DNA of 42,878 nucleotides from Gallionella sp. (GTDB taxonomy: Bacteria > Pseudomonadota > Gammaproteobacteria > Burkholderiales > Gallionellaceae): assembly GCA_024641025.1 (NCBI GenBank), contig JAHEDW010000016.1, positions 1 through 42,878 on the forward strand, given 5' to 3'. Shown piece by piece: positions 32,863 to 41,687 of this stretch. Each line of letters opens with the position of its first letter. The stretch's first letter is position 1. The notes beneath the pieces are model-generated. The model saw only the letters and a program-made list of their open reading frames with translations, was not told the DNA's origin and did not search any database. Both the position numbers and the translations under genes were made by a program.

Positions 32863-34587
32863 TCAATATCCCAGAGCCAGACCAGAGTTGCGACGGGGAT
32901 CGATCGCACCGTAATAGCGATTCCTGCCAGCCGGTATGCCGCCAAGCCTGGGTGCGCCGACCAGTATTGCCGCGACTTGGTTAGCCGGCGGCGGGTCTCC
33001 AAACTTCTGGCCCCAGTTTTCAAGAATGATCAGCGTGTCCGGGCTGAGCGCAAATGGCTCGACATTGGTTACGTCCGGCAACCATTGCTGGTGGAAACGT
33101 GGTGCATCTACGGCCTCCTGTACGTTCATGCCGTAGTCGATCACGTTGAGCAGCGTGAGCAGCACCGTAGTAATTATGCGGCTGCCGCCAGGCGTTCCTA
33201 GCACCATCACCGGTTGACCATCTTTGGTAACGATGGTTGGACTCATCGAGCTGAGCGGGCGCTTGCCGGGTTTTATTGCGTTAGATTCGCCTTGCACGAG
33301 ACCATAAAGATTAGGTTCGCCGATCTTGATGGTGAAGTCATCCATCTCGTTGTTCAGCAATACACCAGTGCCTGCAGCAGTGACTTTGGCGCCAAACCAG
33401 TCGTTAAGCGTGTAGGTGACTGACACCGCGTTGCCTGACTTGTCGATGATTGAATAGTGTGTGGTATTGCTGCCTTCCCGAGGGGGGAAGCCTGGCATGA
33501 TCTCGCTGGATAAGCTGGCATTGTCAGCGGCGATCAATTCTCGGATTTGTGCGGCATAGTCCTTGTCGAGCAAGAGGCCGAGGGGATTGTCAACGAAATC
33601 CGGGTCGCCGAGATAAGTGTTGCGATCGATGAACGCGTGCCGCATCGCTTCAATTTGATACTGTACGCCTTGCGCTGACCGAAAGCCTAGTTCTTTCAAC
33701 GGAAAGCCTTCGAGTATGTTCAGCATCTCGCACAATGCTACGCCACCTGAACTCGGCGGAGGAGCCGAGACGATGTCGTAGCCGCGATAGTTGCACACAA
33801 TCGGTTCGAGCTCACGAGTCTGATAGCGATCCAGGTCTGCCTGCATGAGGATGCCCCCGCCAGACCAGCTGCTTTTGACAATTGCTGCTCCGATTCTTCC
33901 CTTGTAAAAACCTTCTGCTCCTTTATCGCTGATTCTTCGTAATGTTTTAGCAAGGTCTTTCTGCACCAACTTATCACCGACCTTTAATGGTTCGCCATTA
34001 TTCAAGAATATCGATGCTGACGCTGGATCCCTTTTTAGGGAATCGGTAGCGGTCGTCAACATGTCGATGTCACCTTGCTCGAGGACAAATCCTTCATGTG
34101 CGAACTTGATTGCCGGCGATAGCAGTTGTGCACGATTCATCGTGCCGTATTTTGACAACGCTGCTTCCATTCCAGATACCGTACCCGGAACGGCAACTGC
34201 GAGATGGCCAGAGGTGCTGAGGCCTGGCACGACGTTGCCCTCTCGGTCGAGATACATGCTCGCGGAAGCTGCTAGCGGTGCCTTTTCACGGAAATCTAGG
34301 AAAGTCTTGCGTCCATCGGCTAGTAGTATCGTCATGAACCCACCGCCACCAAGATTTCCTGCTGCAGGGTAAACCACAGCAAGCGTGTAGCCGACCGCGA
34401 TTGCTGCATCGACCGCATTACCCCCGGCCTTTAATATATCGATACCGACGTGCGTCGCCAGGTGATGTGCAGTCACCACCATGCCGTTCTCGCCAGCAAC
34501 CGGTGCTTGCGATGCGGCATGAGTGTTTAGCTGAAAGAAAACAAATGTTGCAGTGAGAAAATATTTGGAGAGCAGATCGAGTTTCAT
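32863..34587 (-). CDS. ggt: Gamma-glutamyltranspeptidase
   Basis: A 574-residue periplasmic enzyme that cleaves glutathione and other gamma-glutamyl compounds. The N-terminal signal peptide (MKLDLLSKYFLTATFVFFQL, cleavage near HAAS) is followed by the large subunit and then the small subunit, which begins at the catalytic Thr in NTTHYSIID after autocleavage. Further family motifs are PLSSMSPTIV, GTPGGSRIITTVL and APRFHHQWLP-like APRFHQQWLP. Family length and an AAAGGGG Shine-Dalgarno place the start at 34587; the frame opens 20 codons earlier at 34647. It stands alone on this strand. Confidence 0.96.
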   Translation of the reverse strand: MKLDLLSKYFLTATFVFFQLNTHAASQAPVAGENGMVVTAHHLATHVGIDILKAGGNAVDAAIAVGYTLAVVYPAAGNLGGGGFMTILLADGRKTFLDFREKAPLAASASMYLDREGNVVPGLSTSGHLAVAVPGTVSGMEAALSKYGTMNRAQLLSPAIKFAHEGFVLEQGDIDMLTTATDSLKRDPASASIFLNNGEPLKVGDKLVQKDLAKTLRRISDKGAEGFYKGRIGAAIVKSSWSGGGILMQADLDRYQTRELEPIVCNYRGYDIVSAPPPSSGGVALCEMLNILEGFPLKELGFRSAQGVQYQIEAMRHAFIDRNTYLGDPDFVDNPLGLLLDKDYAAQIRELIAADNASLSSEIMPGFPPREGSNTTHYSIIDKSGNAVSVTYTLNDWFGAKVTAAGTGVLLNNEMDDFTIKIGEPNLYGLVQGESNAIKPGKRPLSSMSPTIVTKDGQPVMVLGTPGGSRIITTVLLTLLNVIDYGMNVQEAVDAPRFHQQWLPDVTNVEPFALSPDTLIILENWGQKFGDPPPANQVAAILVGAPRLGGIPAGRNRYYGAIDPRRNSGLALGY

Positions 34588-35078
34588 CGTGTATGCCCCT
34601 TTGAAAAGATGCGTCGGATTGTCACAGTACTTCATCAAATTTAACACAGGATACTTAGCGATGTGTTAGTTCAAGTAGATAAAGTTTTTGATGGCTCATT
34701 CAATCCTACAAAATTGCGTGCAGCTGAAAAGATTAATGGCTTCTGCCAGTAAGGCTTGGGTACATTGTTATCCAGATGGGATGTTTGTATTTCCTGTCGT
34801 GTGCCGTTACTAGTTGCTCCATCCAACATTATGGGCGACGCACATTCAAACCGATTCGCTTAATGTATTGTCTATATCGGGTTAGCATTGTCTGATTAGT
34901 GACGTGCTTTGTATATTTCTGGCAATCCTTTTCTTGAGGTGGTTTCTCAATCAGTCTGTACCTGAAAACAACAAATAGGCCAGTACATAAGGATTGCAAC
35001 ACTCGATCGATCTATCCGAACTAAGGGTCAACCTAGGCAGAACTGTCTGAAAATTATGGGCGAAGATAGGCAAATTGA
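34588..35078. other. About 490-base gap, nothing recognised
   Basis: No coding frame longer than about 65 codons looks genuine on either strand, and no RNA gene or clear terminator was seen. The ggt promoter should lie at its left end. Confidence 0.4.
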
Positions 35079-35360
35079 TTAGATTAATCCGATTATCGGC
35101 TCGAAGGTGCCCGCAAAATCCATCAACATAACAATCGCAACGGTGATCCATACAATTCGGCGAAGCCAGGACGCCGTGACACTCCAGTCAATAGGCTCCT
35201 TCTGGTTTCGGCGGTCATGTGCATGTGGCCTAGGATATAGGCGTCGATCCTGATTGCGGTGTTTGAACGCTGATACCGAAGTTACCTTGTAAACCCAGAA
35301 AAAACTCCCGGTAGCGACCGCCAACATGATTGCGCTTAGCAATTGACCTGAAGCGTACAT
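35079..35360 (-). CDS. Small membrane protein, 93 residues
   Basis: A short protein with two hydrophobic segments, about residues 5-23 and 68-90, joined by a basic, Arg/His-rich loop (RNQDRRLYPRPHAHDRRNQ). No family is recognised. The ATG at 35360 has GGGGAG just before it; the ATG at 35372 has none. It is read alone, and convergent genes are absent. Both-segment layout and intact frame make it plausible, not proven. Confidence 0.5.
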   Translation of the reverse strand: MYASGQLLSAIMLAVATGSFFWVYKVTSVSAFKHRNQDRRLYPRPHAHDRRNQKEPIDWSVTASWLRRIVWITVAIVMLMDFAGTFEPIIGLI

Positions 35361-35672
35361 ATCTCCCCCCATTTTTGTTGAATATTAATCGCGAGATAAA
35401 TCGTTACTATATATACCCAACCAGATGAAGTTCGATACGCATCATTTGGATTGGCTTAACGCAAAGGTAGCATCTCAGCCGGAATTCAAAAGCCGGAATA
35501 GGCGTACGAATACATGCTATTTTTGGTTAATACTATGGGGTAGCTGGTTGATTTACAAGTCAGATTGCGGGAATTTTCAGGTGCCCTGCAACTTGTGCGG
35601 CCGCATTTTAGGTTTGCCCTTGCAGTGTTTCAAGCCTAAATCAGATTTGTTGCATGAATGAAAGTGGGCCCA

Positions 35673-36071
35673 TCAAACGACTTTGATGCTCAGCTCAACT
35701 GCAGACCGTAAAGTATTGGCTGCAATGCATCCACGTTCAGCAATGGTGATCAATTTATCCAGTTCTTCCTGAGGATCGCACTGGGCAGATACCATCATAC
35801 GGATCGCGGTAAATCGTGATGGAGCATCAGACATGTCACCTTCAATAACTGTTCGGGCATTTTTTAATTCGATATTACGTGCCTTGGCAGCGGCCAAAAG
35901 ATTGCTCATAAAACACCCTCCTAGGCCATTCAACAGCGCTTCTCCACCCATCATGCCTTCATTAGTACCACCTTTGGCCTCGGGGCGATCCATGACTAAT
36001 TCATGTCCGCGGGCATTGCCTTTGGATGCGGTGCTGCTGATCTGTTCTACTTTTACTGTAGCAGTTGCCAT
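35673..36071 (-). CDS. OsmC family peroxiredoxin-like protein
   Basis: A 132-residue protein of the OsmC/Ohr superfamily, which reduces organic hydroperoxides with two Cys. The first Cys lies in GGCFMSNLLAAAKARN and the second in ERGCIAANTLRSAVELSI, the standard positions, and the N-terminal glycine-rich GGTNEGMMGGEALLNGLGG matches the family. Length is typical of the short OsmC-like (YhfA-type) subfamily. A good AAGGAG lies before the ATG. It is a stand-alone cytoplasmic gene. Confidence 0.9.
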   Translation of the reverse strand: MATATVKVEQISSTASKGNARGHELVMDRPEAKGGTNEGMMGGEALLNGLGGCFMSNLLAAAKARNIELKNARTVIEGDMSDAPSRFTAIRMMVSAQCDPQEELDKLITIAERGCIAANTLRSAVELSIKVV

Positions 36072-36483
36072 TTAATTTCTCCTTGGCGCGTAATTTTGAA
36101 TACAAAGTATGGACTGAAACTATACTCCATCTTTGCAAACATCATGTCATCTGTCGACAATAGCCAGTGGCAACGCGGTTGATTGAACTTTGAATTCTGA
36201 GAGTGAGAGCGCTGCATGAGGAGGCAGTGCTGAGAACTGGTTTGTTACTTAATATTAAACCCATATCAGGATGCAAAGCGGTTAAACTTTATTTGGTTCA
36301 TCAGTTCAGTCATCCTATTTTTGGAATATTCGTTAATTACACTTTTTTAATGCTAGAGGTATTGCCAGGCCATCCAGTCAATCTAATCATTTGGGATTGT
36401 CAATGTACGACGACACAGAGAATTGCTTCCCGCACTTTTAGCCAATTAAATTAGTCTCGCGCGCATAAAAAGCCAAAATAACA
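36072..36483. other. 412-base gap, nothing recognised
   Basis: A frame at 36203-36454 lacks a ribosome site and resembles no known protein. No hairpin or promoter worth naming was seen; the promoters of the two divergent genes must lie here. Confidence 0.4.
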
Positions 36484-38358
36484 ATGTTCAGGTTTCTTGA
36501 ATCCCTCATACGTGGTACCCGTGAACACACAGCAATAACGCCTCCGAGCGGGTTGTTGTCTTTCTACTGGCATTTTATCGGTCAGACGCCGTGGCCTTAC
36601 TTTGCCATGGTTGTTACCAGTCTAAGTGTCGCGCTAGCGGATATGTGTATTCCCATCTTCGTCGGACAGTTGGTTGCGTTGATGGAAGCGCGGGATCGTG
36701 CCGAGGCTTTGGCGGGGCAAACTTCAATGCTGGTCATGATGTTAATAGTAGTGCTGATCGTACGTCCATTGCTCCAGTTTTCGGACATTGCGATACGCCA
36801 CAATACGCTGATACCGGGTATCACCAGTCTGGTGCGTTGGCAAAGCCACTGGCATGTTCTGCGACATAGCTGGCCTTTTTTCCAGAAGGATTTTGCAGGG
36901 CGTATTGCTAATCGTGTCATGCAGACCGCGCAGTCATTACGCGATAGCGTGATGTCTGCAATCCGTGCGGGTTTATATCTATCAACTTACGGCATTTTGA
37001 CATTAGTATTGTTGCTCGGCTTCGATTGGAGGCTGACAATCCCCGCGATCATCTGGCTTATATCGTACGCAATCTTCCTGAGATTCTTTGTGCCGCGACT
37101 GCGCGAACTTGCAAAGCAGAGTTCGGATGTACGTTCAATGGTGATGGCACGTGTTGTCGACAGTTACACAAACATCCTGACCGTAAAACTATTTTCCCGT
37201 ATGGCTGACGAGGACGACTACGTTCGCGAGGTTTTGGACGAACATCAGGAGGCTACTTCCCGGCACATGCGCATGACAAGTCGGTTCATGTTCACCCTGC
37301 AAACCTTGAATGCGCTTTTGCTAGTGTGTACCACGGTCATCGGCCTTAGTCTTTGGGTGCAAAATATGATCAGTGCCAGCCAAGTGGCGACAGCATTACC
37401 GCTGGTATGGCAGATAACCAACATGGCTGGCTGGGTATCCTTTGAAGTGGCGAGTATCTTCGAAAATATTGGTGTTGTGCAGGATGGGATGGAGACCATC
37501 TCCGTACCTCATGGCTTGGTTGACGAGTTTTCTGCCAAGCCGCTCATAGTGAGCCGCGGAGAGATTCGTTTTGATCGAGTAAGTTTCAGTTACGGGGCAG
37601 GCAAGCATAATCGAGATACGCCCGTTCTTGATAACATCGACCTGGTTGTTCGTTCTGGTGAAAGAATCGGGCTGGTCGGACGCTCCGGCGCCGGAAAATC
37701 GACGCTGGTCAATTTGCTGTTGCGGTTTTTCGATGTTGAGAACGGATGCATAACCATAGATGGACAAGATATTCGGCATGTCACCCAGGAAAGCCTGCGT
37801 GCGCAAATCGGGCTGGTCACCCAGGACACGTCCCTGCTACACCGATCGATCGCAGATAACATACGCTACGGTCGTCCGCAGGCAACGCAAGCCGAGATAG
37901 AGACAGCGTCGCGCAAGGCGCAAGCTCATGAATTCATCCTCGGCTTGCGTGACTGGAATGGTCGCGAAGGCTATCAGGCACATGTGGGCGAACGTGGTGT
38001 GAAACTCTCGGGCGGGCAACGCCAGCGTGTAGCGATCGCCCGCGTTATCCTCAAGGATGCACCTATCCTGTTGCTGGACGAAGCTACATCGGCTCTCGAT
38101 AGCGAGATAGAGTCCAATATACAGGAACAGTTGATTGGGTTGATGCATGGCAAGACTGTGATTGCCATCGCACATCGACTATCTACCATAGCGCGCCTGG
38201 ATCGATTGATCGTGATTGACCACGGCAAGATCGTCGAACAGGGTACACACAGCGAATTACTGAGCCGCGATGGTCTTTATGCGGCATTGTGGAAGCATCA
38301 GTCCGGTGGTTTTCTCGCGGAGGCGCTGCCTGAGTTACCTGAAACTGTGTCGGTATGA
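36484..38358 (+). CDS. ABC exporter half-transporter (ATP-binding/permease fusion)
   Basis: A 624-residue inner-membrane half-transporter of the MsbA/ATM1 type, acting as a dimer. The N-terminal ~330 residues hold six transmembrane helices. The ATPase domain has Walker A GRSGAGKST (about residues 399-407), a Q-loop (LVTQDTSLLH), the signature LSGGQRQRVAIAR (about 508), Walker B PILLLDEATSALDSE (about 529) and the switch His (AIAHRLST). The substrate cannot be read from sequence. It is a single gene without an accessory subunit nearby. Confidence 0.93.
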   Translation: MFRFLESLIRGTREHTAITPPSGLLSFYWHFIGQTPWPYFAMVVTSLSVALADMCIPIFVGQLVALMEARDRAEALAGQTSMLVMMLIVVLIVRPLLQFSDIAIRHNTLIPGITSLVRWQSHWHVLRHSWPFFQKDFAGRIANRVMQTAQSLRDSVMSAIRAGLYLSTYGILTLVLLLGFDWRLTIPAIIWLISYAIFLRFFVPRLRELAKQSSDVRSMVMARVVDSYTNILTVKLFSRMADEDDYVREVLDEHQEATSRHMRMTSRFMFTLQTLNALLLVCTTVIGLSLWVQNMISASQVATALPLVWQITNMAGWVSFEVASIFENIGVVQDGMETISVPHGLVDEFSAKPLIVSRGEIRFDRVSFSYGAGKHNRDTPVLDNIDLVVRSGERIGLVGRSGAGKSTLVNLLLRFFDVENGCITIDGQDIRHVTQESLRAQIGLVTQDTSLLHRSIADNIRYGRPQATQAEIETASRKAQAHEFILGLRDWNGREGYQAHVGERGVKLSGGQRQRVAIARVILKDAPILLLDEATSALDSEIESNIQEQLIGLMHGKTVIAIAHRLSTIARLDRLIVIDHGKIVEQGTHSELLSRDGLYAALWKHQSGGFLAEALPELPETVSV

Positions 38359-38519
38359 ATATCCAGATTTCCATTCATTTTCGATATAGAGGATGTCGAA
38401 GTAAATATCACATGACTTTCATTGCTATAGTTATATTGAATGTGCAGAAAATAATTCAAACCCGATTCCTGTATTTCCAGTAAAGTTACCACTTGATATT
38501 CGCTTTGGAAGGTATATCC

Positions 38520-38792
38520 ATGGACATGGTTGAATTAAGCAAAGAACAACGTATCTTGCGCCAGATGCGCAAGACCTTGGGAAACATTGTCAAAGACGTA
38601 ACGCCTCTTGGTGGACGCACCAACCCACTGTCGGAAAACACTATCCAAGAGATCAAGGATTGTTTTGGTTTGATTTCTACCCGTGAAAGAGAGTTGGCCG
38701 AAGCGCTTAACTTCGATCAAGCCAAGCCTTACTATGCTGATGGCGAAACGCCGAGCGTGAAAGTTGTCAGCATTTTCAAGCCTGCAAAATAA
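38520..38792 (+). CDS. Conserved-looking hypothetical protein, 90 residues
   Basis: A small soluble protein with a helix-rich N-terminal half (LSKEQRILRQMRKTLGNIVKDV), a Pro/Gly turn (TPLGGRTNPLSENTIQEI) and a C-terminal tail (KPYYADGETPSVKVV). GGAAGG lies 7 bases before the ATG at 38520, so the in-frame ATT/ATG region from 38493 is not the start. It resembles short hypothetical proteins of betaproteobacteria, but I cannot name a family or a function. Confidence 0.7.
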   Translation: MDMVELSKEQRILRQMRKTLGNIVKDVTPLGGRTNPLSENTIQEIKDCFGLISTRERELAEALNFDQAKPYYADGETPSVKVVSIFKPAK

Positions 38793-38911
38793 TGGTTCTC
38801 TAAAGCGTGTTCCGCGACGTATTCTATAGAATCAAGATTTGGCAAGTATCCTGGGTTGTGCCTGATAGGCATTTCTTCCTCGGGAAGTTAGCTTAAGGGC
38901 ATAGATTCACA

Positions 38912-39583
38912 TCAGGTTCTTGCTTTCTGCTTTTCCAGGGCTTCCATCGCGTCTTTCGCTATTTCGCGAACTTCTTCGTGAACATCCTTCAGGCAGGCTT
39001 CAACATGAGTGAATGCTGCTGAGCTACCGGTGAGGCCGAGCAAATGGCATGCGTCTGCGCGCACGCGATGGTCGGCATGACGGGTGAGTTCGGCCAGTTG
39101 CGGTAGCAGTTGGCGTAGTACTGGGGTATTGGCATGTGCTTCCAGTAGTGCGCTTACGCCAAGCCGAACTCCGATTCTGGCCTTGGGGTTGGCGATGGTT
39201 GCGAGCAGTGGCTTGAGGCGCTGGGTATCTGCTTCGATAAATGCCATGGCCTGCTTATAACTGCCCTGCTTCAAGAGATGTTCTACATAGTGCCCAATAC
39301 CTTCTTCTCCATTCGCCCACTCGGCCCATCGTTTCAGTTCAGCAAGACTGTTTGCGCCAGTGAGCGTGAACGGACCCAGACGCAGCCAAGGGGTGGTGCG
39401 CACGCCGTATTCCTCAGCCTGTTCGGGATGCTTGGTTGCATCTACTACACGAAGTTTTCCAATCAGGGACAGCTTTTCCAGCTCATTCAGCCCCCGTAAA
39501 ACGGTGTGGCAGTGCGGGCATCCGGGAGCGATAAAGAGAAGTGTATCGGGTAGCGTGTCTGGCATGACAGATGATGTGGTCAT
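38912..39583 (-). CDS. Thioredoxin-like domain fused to HEAT repeats
   Basis: A 223-residue cytosolic protein. Residues ~13-85 are a thioredoxin/glutaredoxin-like fold with CPHC at 22-25 (FIAPGCPHCHTV) and the cis-Pro region TTPWLRLG. Residues ~105-215 are alpha-helical HEAT-type repeats (VLRQLLPQLAELTRHADHRVRADACHLLGLTG and EACLKDVHEEVREIAKDAMEAL). A short link follows a glutathione-transferase-like N-terminus look. The pair could recognise a partner with the HEAT part and reduce it with the CPHC site. It is read 37 bases ahead of the NnrS stop region on the same strand, so NnrS lies upstream of it in one transcript; function is unknown. Confidence 0.8.
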   Translation of the reverse strand: MTTSSVMPDTLPDTLLFIAPGCPHCHTVLRGLNELEKLSLIGKLRVVDATKHPEQAEEYGVRTTPWLRLGPFTLTGANSLAELKRWAEWANGEEGIGHYVEHLLKQGSYKQAMAFIEADTQRLKPLLATIANPKARIGVRLGVSALLEAHANTPVLRQLLPQLAELTRHADHRVRADACHLLGLTGSSAAFTHVEACLKDVHEEVREIAKDAMEALEKQKART

Positions 39584-39620
39584 TGATTACAAGAGCAATT
39601 TGTCGTTATTTTACCAATCA

Positions 39621-40808
39621 CTACCCGTGCATGCCGTCTATGCGTGGCCTGATCAGGATGGGTGCGTATATCCAAAGGAACAATGAAAAGGTTATCAACC
39701 AAGTTGCGTGAGCGATGCCCACCCACAGCAAGTAATGCTCAGGTGCGATCATCGGCAAGATTACCCGCGCAACGTAACTCACGAACAATGAGATGAATGC
39801 AGGTGCAAGCAACCGCGAGTGTTGCTGAATGTCGCGACCAGTGTGTCCAAGTGAGATACGTGCCATCATACCAGCAGTGATCATTCCAATGCCTCCGACT
39901 GCGAATGCATGCAAAGCAAGGGACGGAGAAATGGTTGTGAACGGCGCAAGCATTTTCAGAAGGAATCCGAATACGGTGCCACCATATCCGAGGTATAACA
40001 CCCACAGCAACGGTCTTTTCCATATCCCAGTTGTGTGCCAACCCGCTAGCCTAATCGTATGGATCACAAACAGCAATCCAGCGAGTGCGGCGCTGACCGG
40101 AACATACCGCCAGTACACATCGGCAATCAAGAACAGTAAGAACAGGTAGAGACTAGAACGATCTATCCACGCCCAATTCTTTAGCGCCACTGGATAACCG
40201 ACACCGCGTTCGATAAAAAAGGGCAACACCCGTCGCGCCATGGTATAGACCAGAGCGAGCAGCACATACAATCCGGAATACAGGCCCCATGCAATGCCTT
40301 GCTCCAGAAAACCTGACACGCCAAGATAGAAGCACAGGTTTGCCAGCATAAGCAGCACCAGTTTGGATACGATGCCCATGTTCTGATACTGTTTTGCGCG
40401 CTGGATAGGGCTGAAGATCGCGGCGATGAGCCAAAGATCGAACATCATATCCAGTAACATCATTGGTAGTATTTGCCCGGGTAGTATCCAACCTGTCACC
40501 CGTGCCCCAAGCCATAGGATCGACAGCGCTGCAAGTTGAAATCCTTGTATAGTCTGGATATGGGTCCAGTTGCGCACAGCAGTCAACAAGAACCCGGCAA
40601 CAACAGCCATACCATAACCATAAATCATTTCATGCGCATGCCATTGAATCGGCTTGAATGGCAACTGTGGCGTAGGCCAGTCATAGACAATAATGCCGCC
40701 CCAAGCCAATATCGACAACAGTGCAAATAGGCCCGCAAACAGAAAGAACGGACGAAAGCCGAGATTAAACAAGGCAAAGGAAGAGGGTTGGGAGGATGTG
40801 TTATTCAA
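39621..40808 (-). CDS. nnrS: NnrS family heme/copper membrane protein
   Basis: A 395-residue, roughly 12-TM membrane protein of the NnrS family, linked in denitrifiers and others to nitric oxide tolerance. The hallmark N-terminal part reads FRPFFLFAGLFALLS and later WHAHEMIYGYGMAVVAGFLLTA; His residues recur in MARISLGHTGR and HAFAVGGIG. The longest frame starts at ATG 40889, but it overlaps the upstream gene by 89 bases. TTG 40808 overlaps that gene's stop (TTGAATAA) and starts just before the conserved part, with AGAAAG a weak ribosome site, so it is preferred. Coupled translation with the Cys-rich partner is likely. Confidence 0.88.
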   Translation of the reverse strand: MNNTSSQPSSFALFNLGFRPFFLFAGLFALLSILAWGGIIVYDWPTPQLPFKPIQWHAHEMIYGYGMAVVAGFLLTAVRNWTHIQTIQGFQLAALSILWLGARVTGWILPGQILPMMLLDMMFDLWLIAAIFSPIQRAKQYQNMGIVSKLVLLMLANLCFYLGVSGFLEQGIAWGLYSGLYVLLALVYTMARRVLPFFIERGVGYPVALKNWAWIDRSSLYLFLLFLIADVYWRYVPVSAALAGLLFVIHTIRLAGWHTTGIWKRPLLWVLYLGYGGTVFGFLLKMLAPFTTISPSLALHAFAVGGIGMITAGMMARISLGHTGRDIQQHSRLLAPAFISLFVSYVARVILPMIAPEHYLLWVGIAHATWLITFSLFLWIYAPILIRPRIDGMHG

Positions 40809-41142
40809 CTGAATGCTTTCTATAGATCCACGGGAACAATAAAAATACGAAGCGTCCGTCTTTAATATCCACTTTGAGCGTTGTGCCATGATTGATGCCG
40901 TAGTTCACATAGCCAGATAGCGCGCATTCCGAATGACATTCGCTGACGTGCTGTGGCGACTCCGAATTTCGGTCAAGATCAAACCAGGACGACAGCATGT
41001 ACCTGCCCAAGCACTGATTGGCCTCCTCATTGGCGATTTTCAACGCTCCCATAAAATCGCTGCAGTTCTTGTCGAGGTTTGCCACAATTACCAGTAAAAA
41101 TTTGGCTGGTGCAGGCATTATGCAACTCGGATTATCGACCAT
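40801..41142 (-). CDS. Cys-rich small protein translationally coupled to NnrS
   Basis: A 113-residue soluble protein of unknown function. It has six cysteines, including NPSC, ANLDKNC, EANQCLG and the pair ECHSEC, and His residues beside the last ones. Features such as APAKFLLVIVANLD, FMGALKIANEEANQCLGRYMLSSWFDLD and SGYVNYGINHGTTLKV look conserved, and I believe relatives occur beside nnrS in other betaproteobacteria, though this is from memory. Its stop overlaps the probable TTG of nnrS. A metal- or NO-related role is inferred from the neighbour and Cys content. Confidence 0.72.
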   Translation of the reverse strand: MVDNPSCIMPAPAKFLLVIVANLDKNCSDFMGALKIANEEANQCLGRYMLSSWFDLDRNSESPQHVSECHSECALSGYVNYGINHGTTLKVDIKDGRFVFLLFPWIYRKHSVE

Positions 41143-41212
41143 GAAGTATGCTCATCGATTGAGGGCAGAATAGATAATAAGTTTCATTTTGATGTGCATT
41201 AAGGGGGAGTAC

Positions 41213-41632
41213 CTACTCGCCATGTATCGTCACAATCAGCTTGCGGCTACCACTATTGTTCCTGTGTTCGCACAGATAGATTCCTTGCCATGTTCCTAAT
41301 CTTGGTCGCCCATCTGCTATTGGGATGTTCAGGCTGTTGCCGAGTAGGCTGGATTTTAGGTGTGCGGGCATGTCGTCAGGGCCTTCATCCTGATGTTTGT
41401 AATATGGTTGGTCTTCAGGAATGGCATGGTTGAAATAGCTTTCGAAATCCTGACGCACCGTTGGGTCGGCATTCTCGTTGATCGTCAAAGATGCTGATGT
41501 ATGCAAAATGAACATATTCATCATGCCAATCTTGAGCGTGCGCAGCTCAGGCAATTCGCGCATTAGTTCGTCTGTGATCAGGTGAAAGCCTCGTTCTCTT
41601 GGCCTTAAATGAATTTCTTTTTGTATCCACAT
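41213..41632 (-). CDS. YjbQ family (UPF0047) protein
   Basis: A 139-residue protein of the YjbQ family, trimeric in structures, with weak thiamine-phosphate synthase activity in reported members but no settled natural role. It has LHTSASLTINENADPTVRQD, HLKSSLLG, GTWQGIYLCEHR and a final RKLIVTIHGE, all family hallmarks with the conserved His/Glu/Asp cluster. Length is typical. It is a single gene between the Cys-rich protein and the dehydrogenase, all on the minus strand. Confidence 0.93.
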   Translation of the reverse strand: MWIQKEIHLRPRERGFHLITDELMRELPELRTLKIGMMNMFILHTSASLTINENADPTVRQDFESYFNHAIPEDQPYYKHQDEGPDDMPAHLKSSLLGNSLNIPIADGRPRLGTWQGIYLCEHRNNSGSRKLIVTIHGE

Positions 41633-41687
41633 GGTGCTTTGTATTTTTTCTATGTTCTGTCGGCTTTGGTCAATGCAAGCCTCCGTA

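Noticed and set aside
35425-35661. 78-residue plus-strand frame with a hydrophobic WLILWGSWLIY segment
   Set aside because: No ribosome site, no family resemblance, and an ordinary length for a chance frame.
36203-36454. 83-residue plus-strand frame before the ABC exporter
   Set aside because: Composition unlike a folded protein and no ribosome site.
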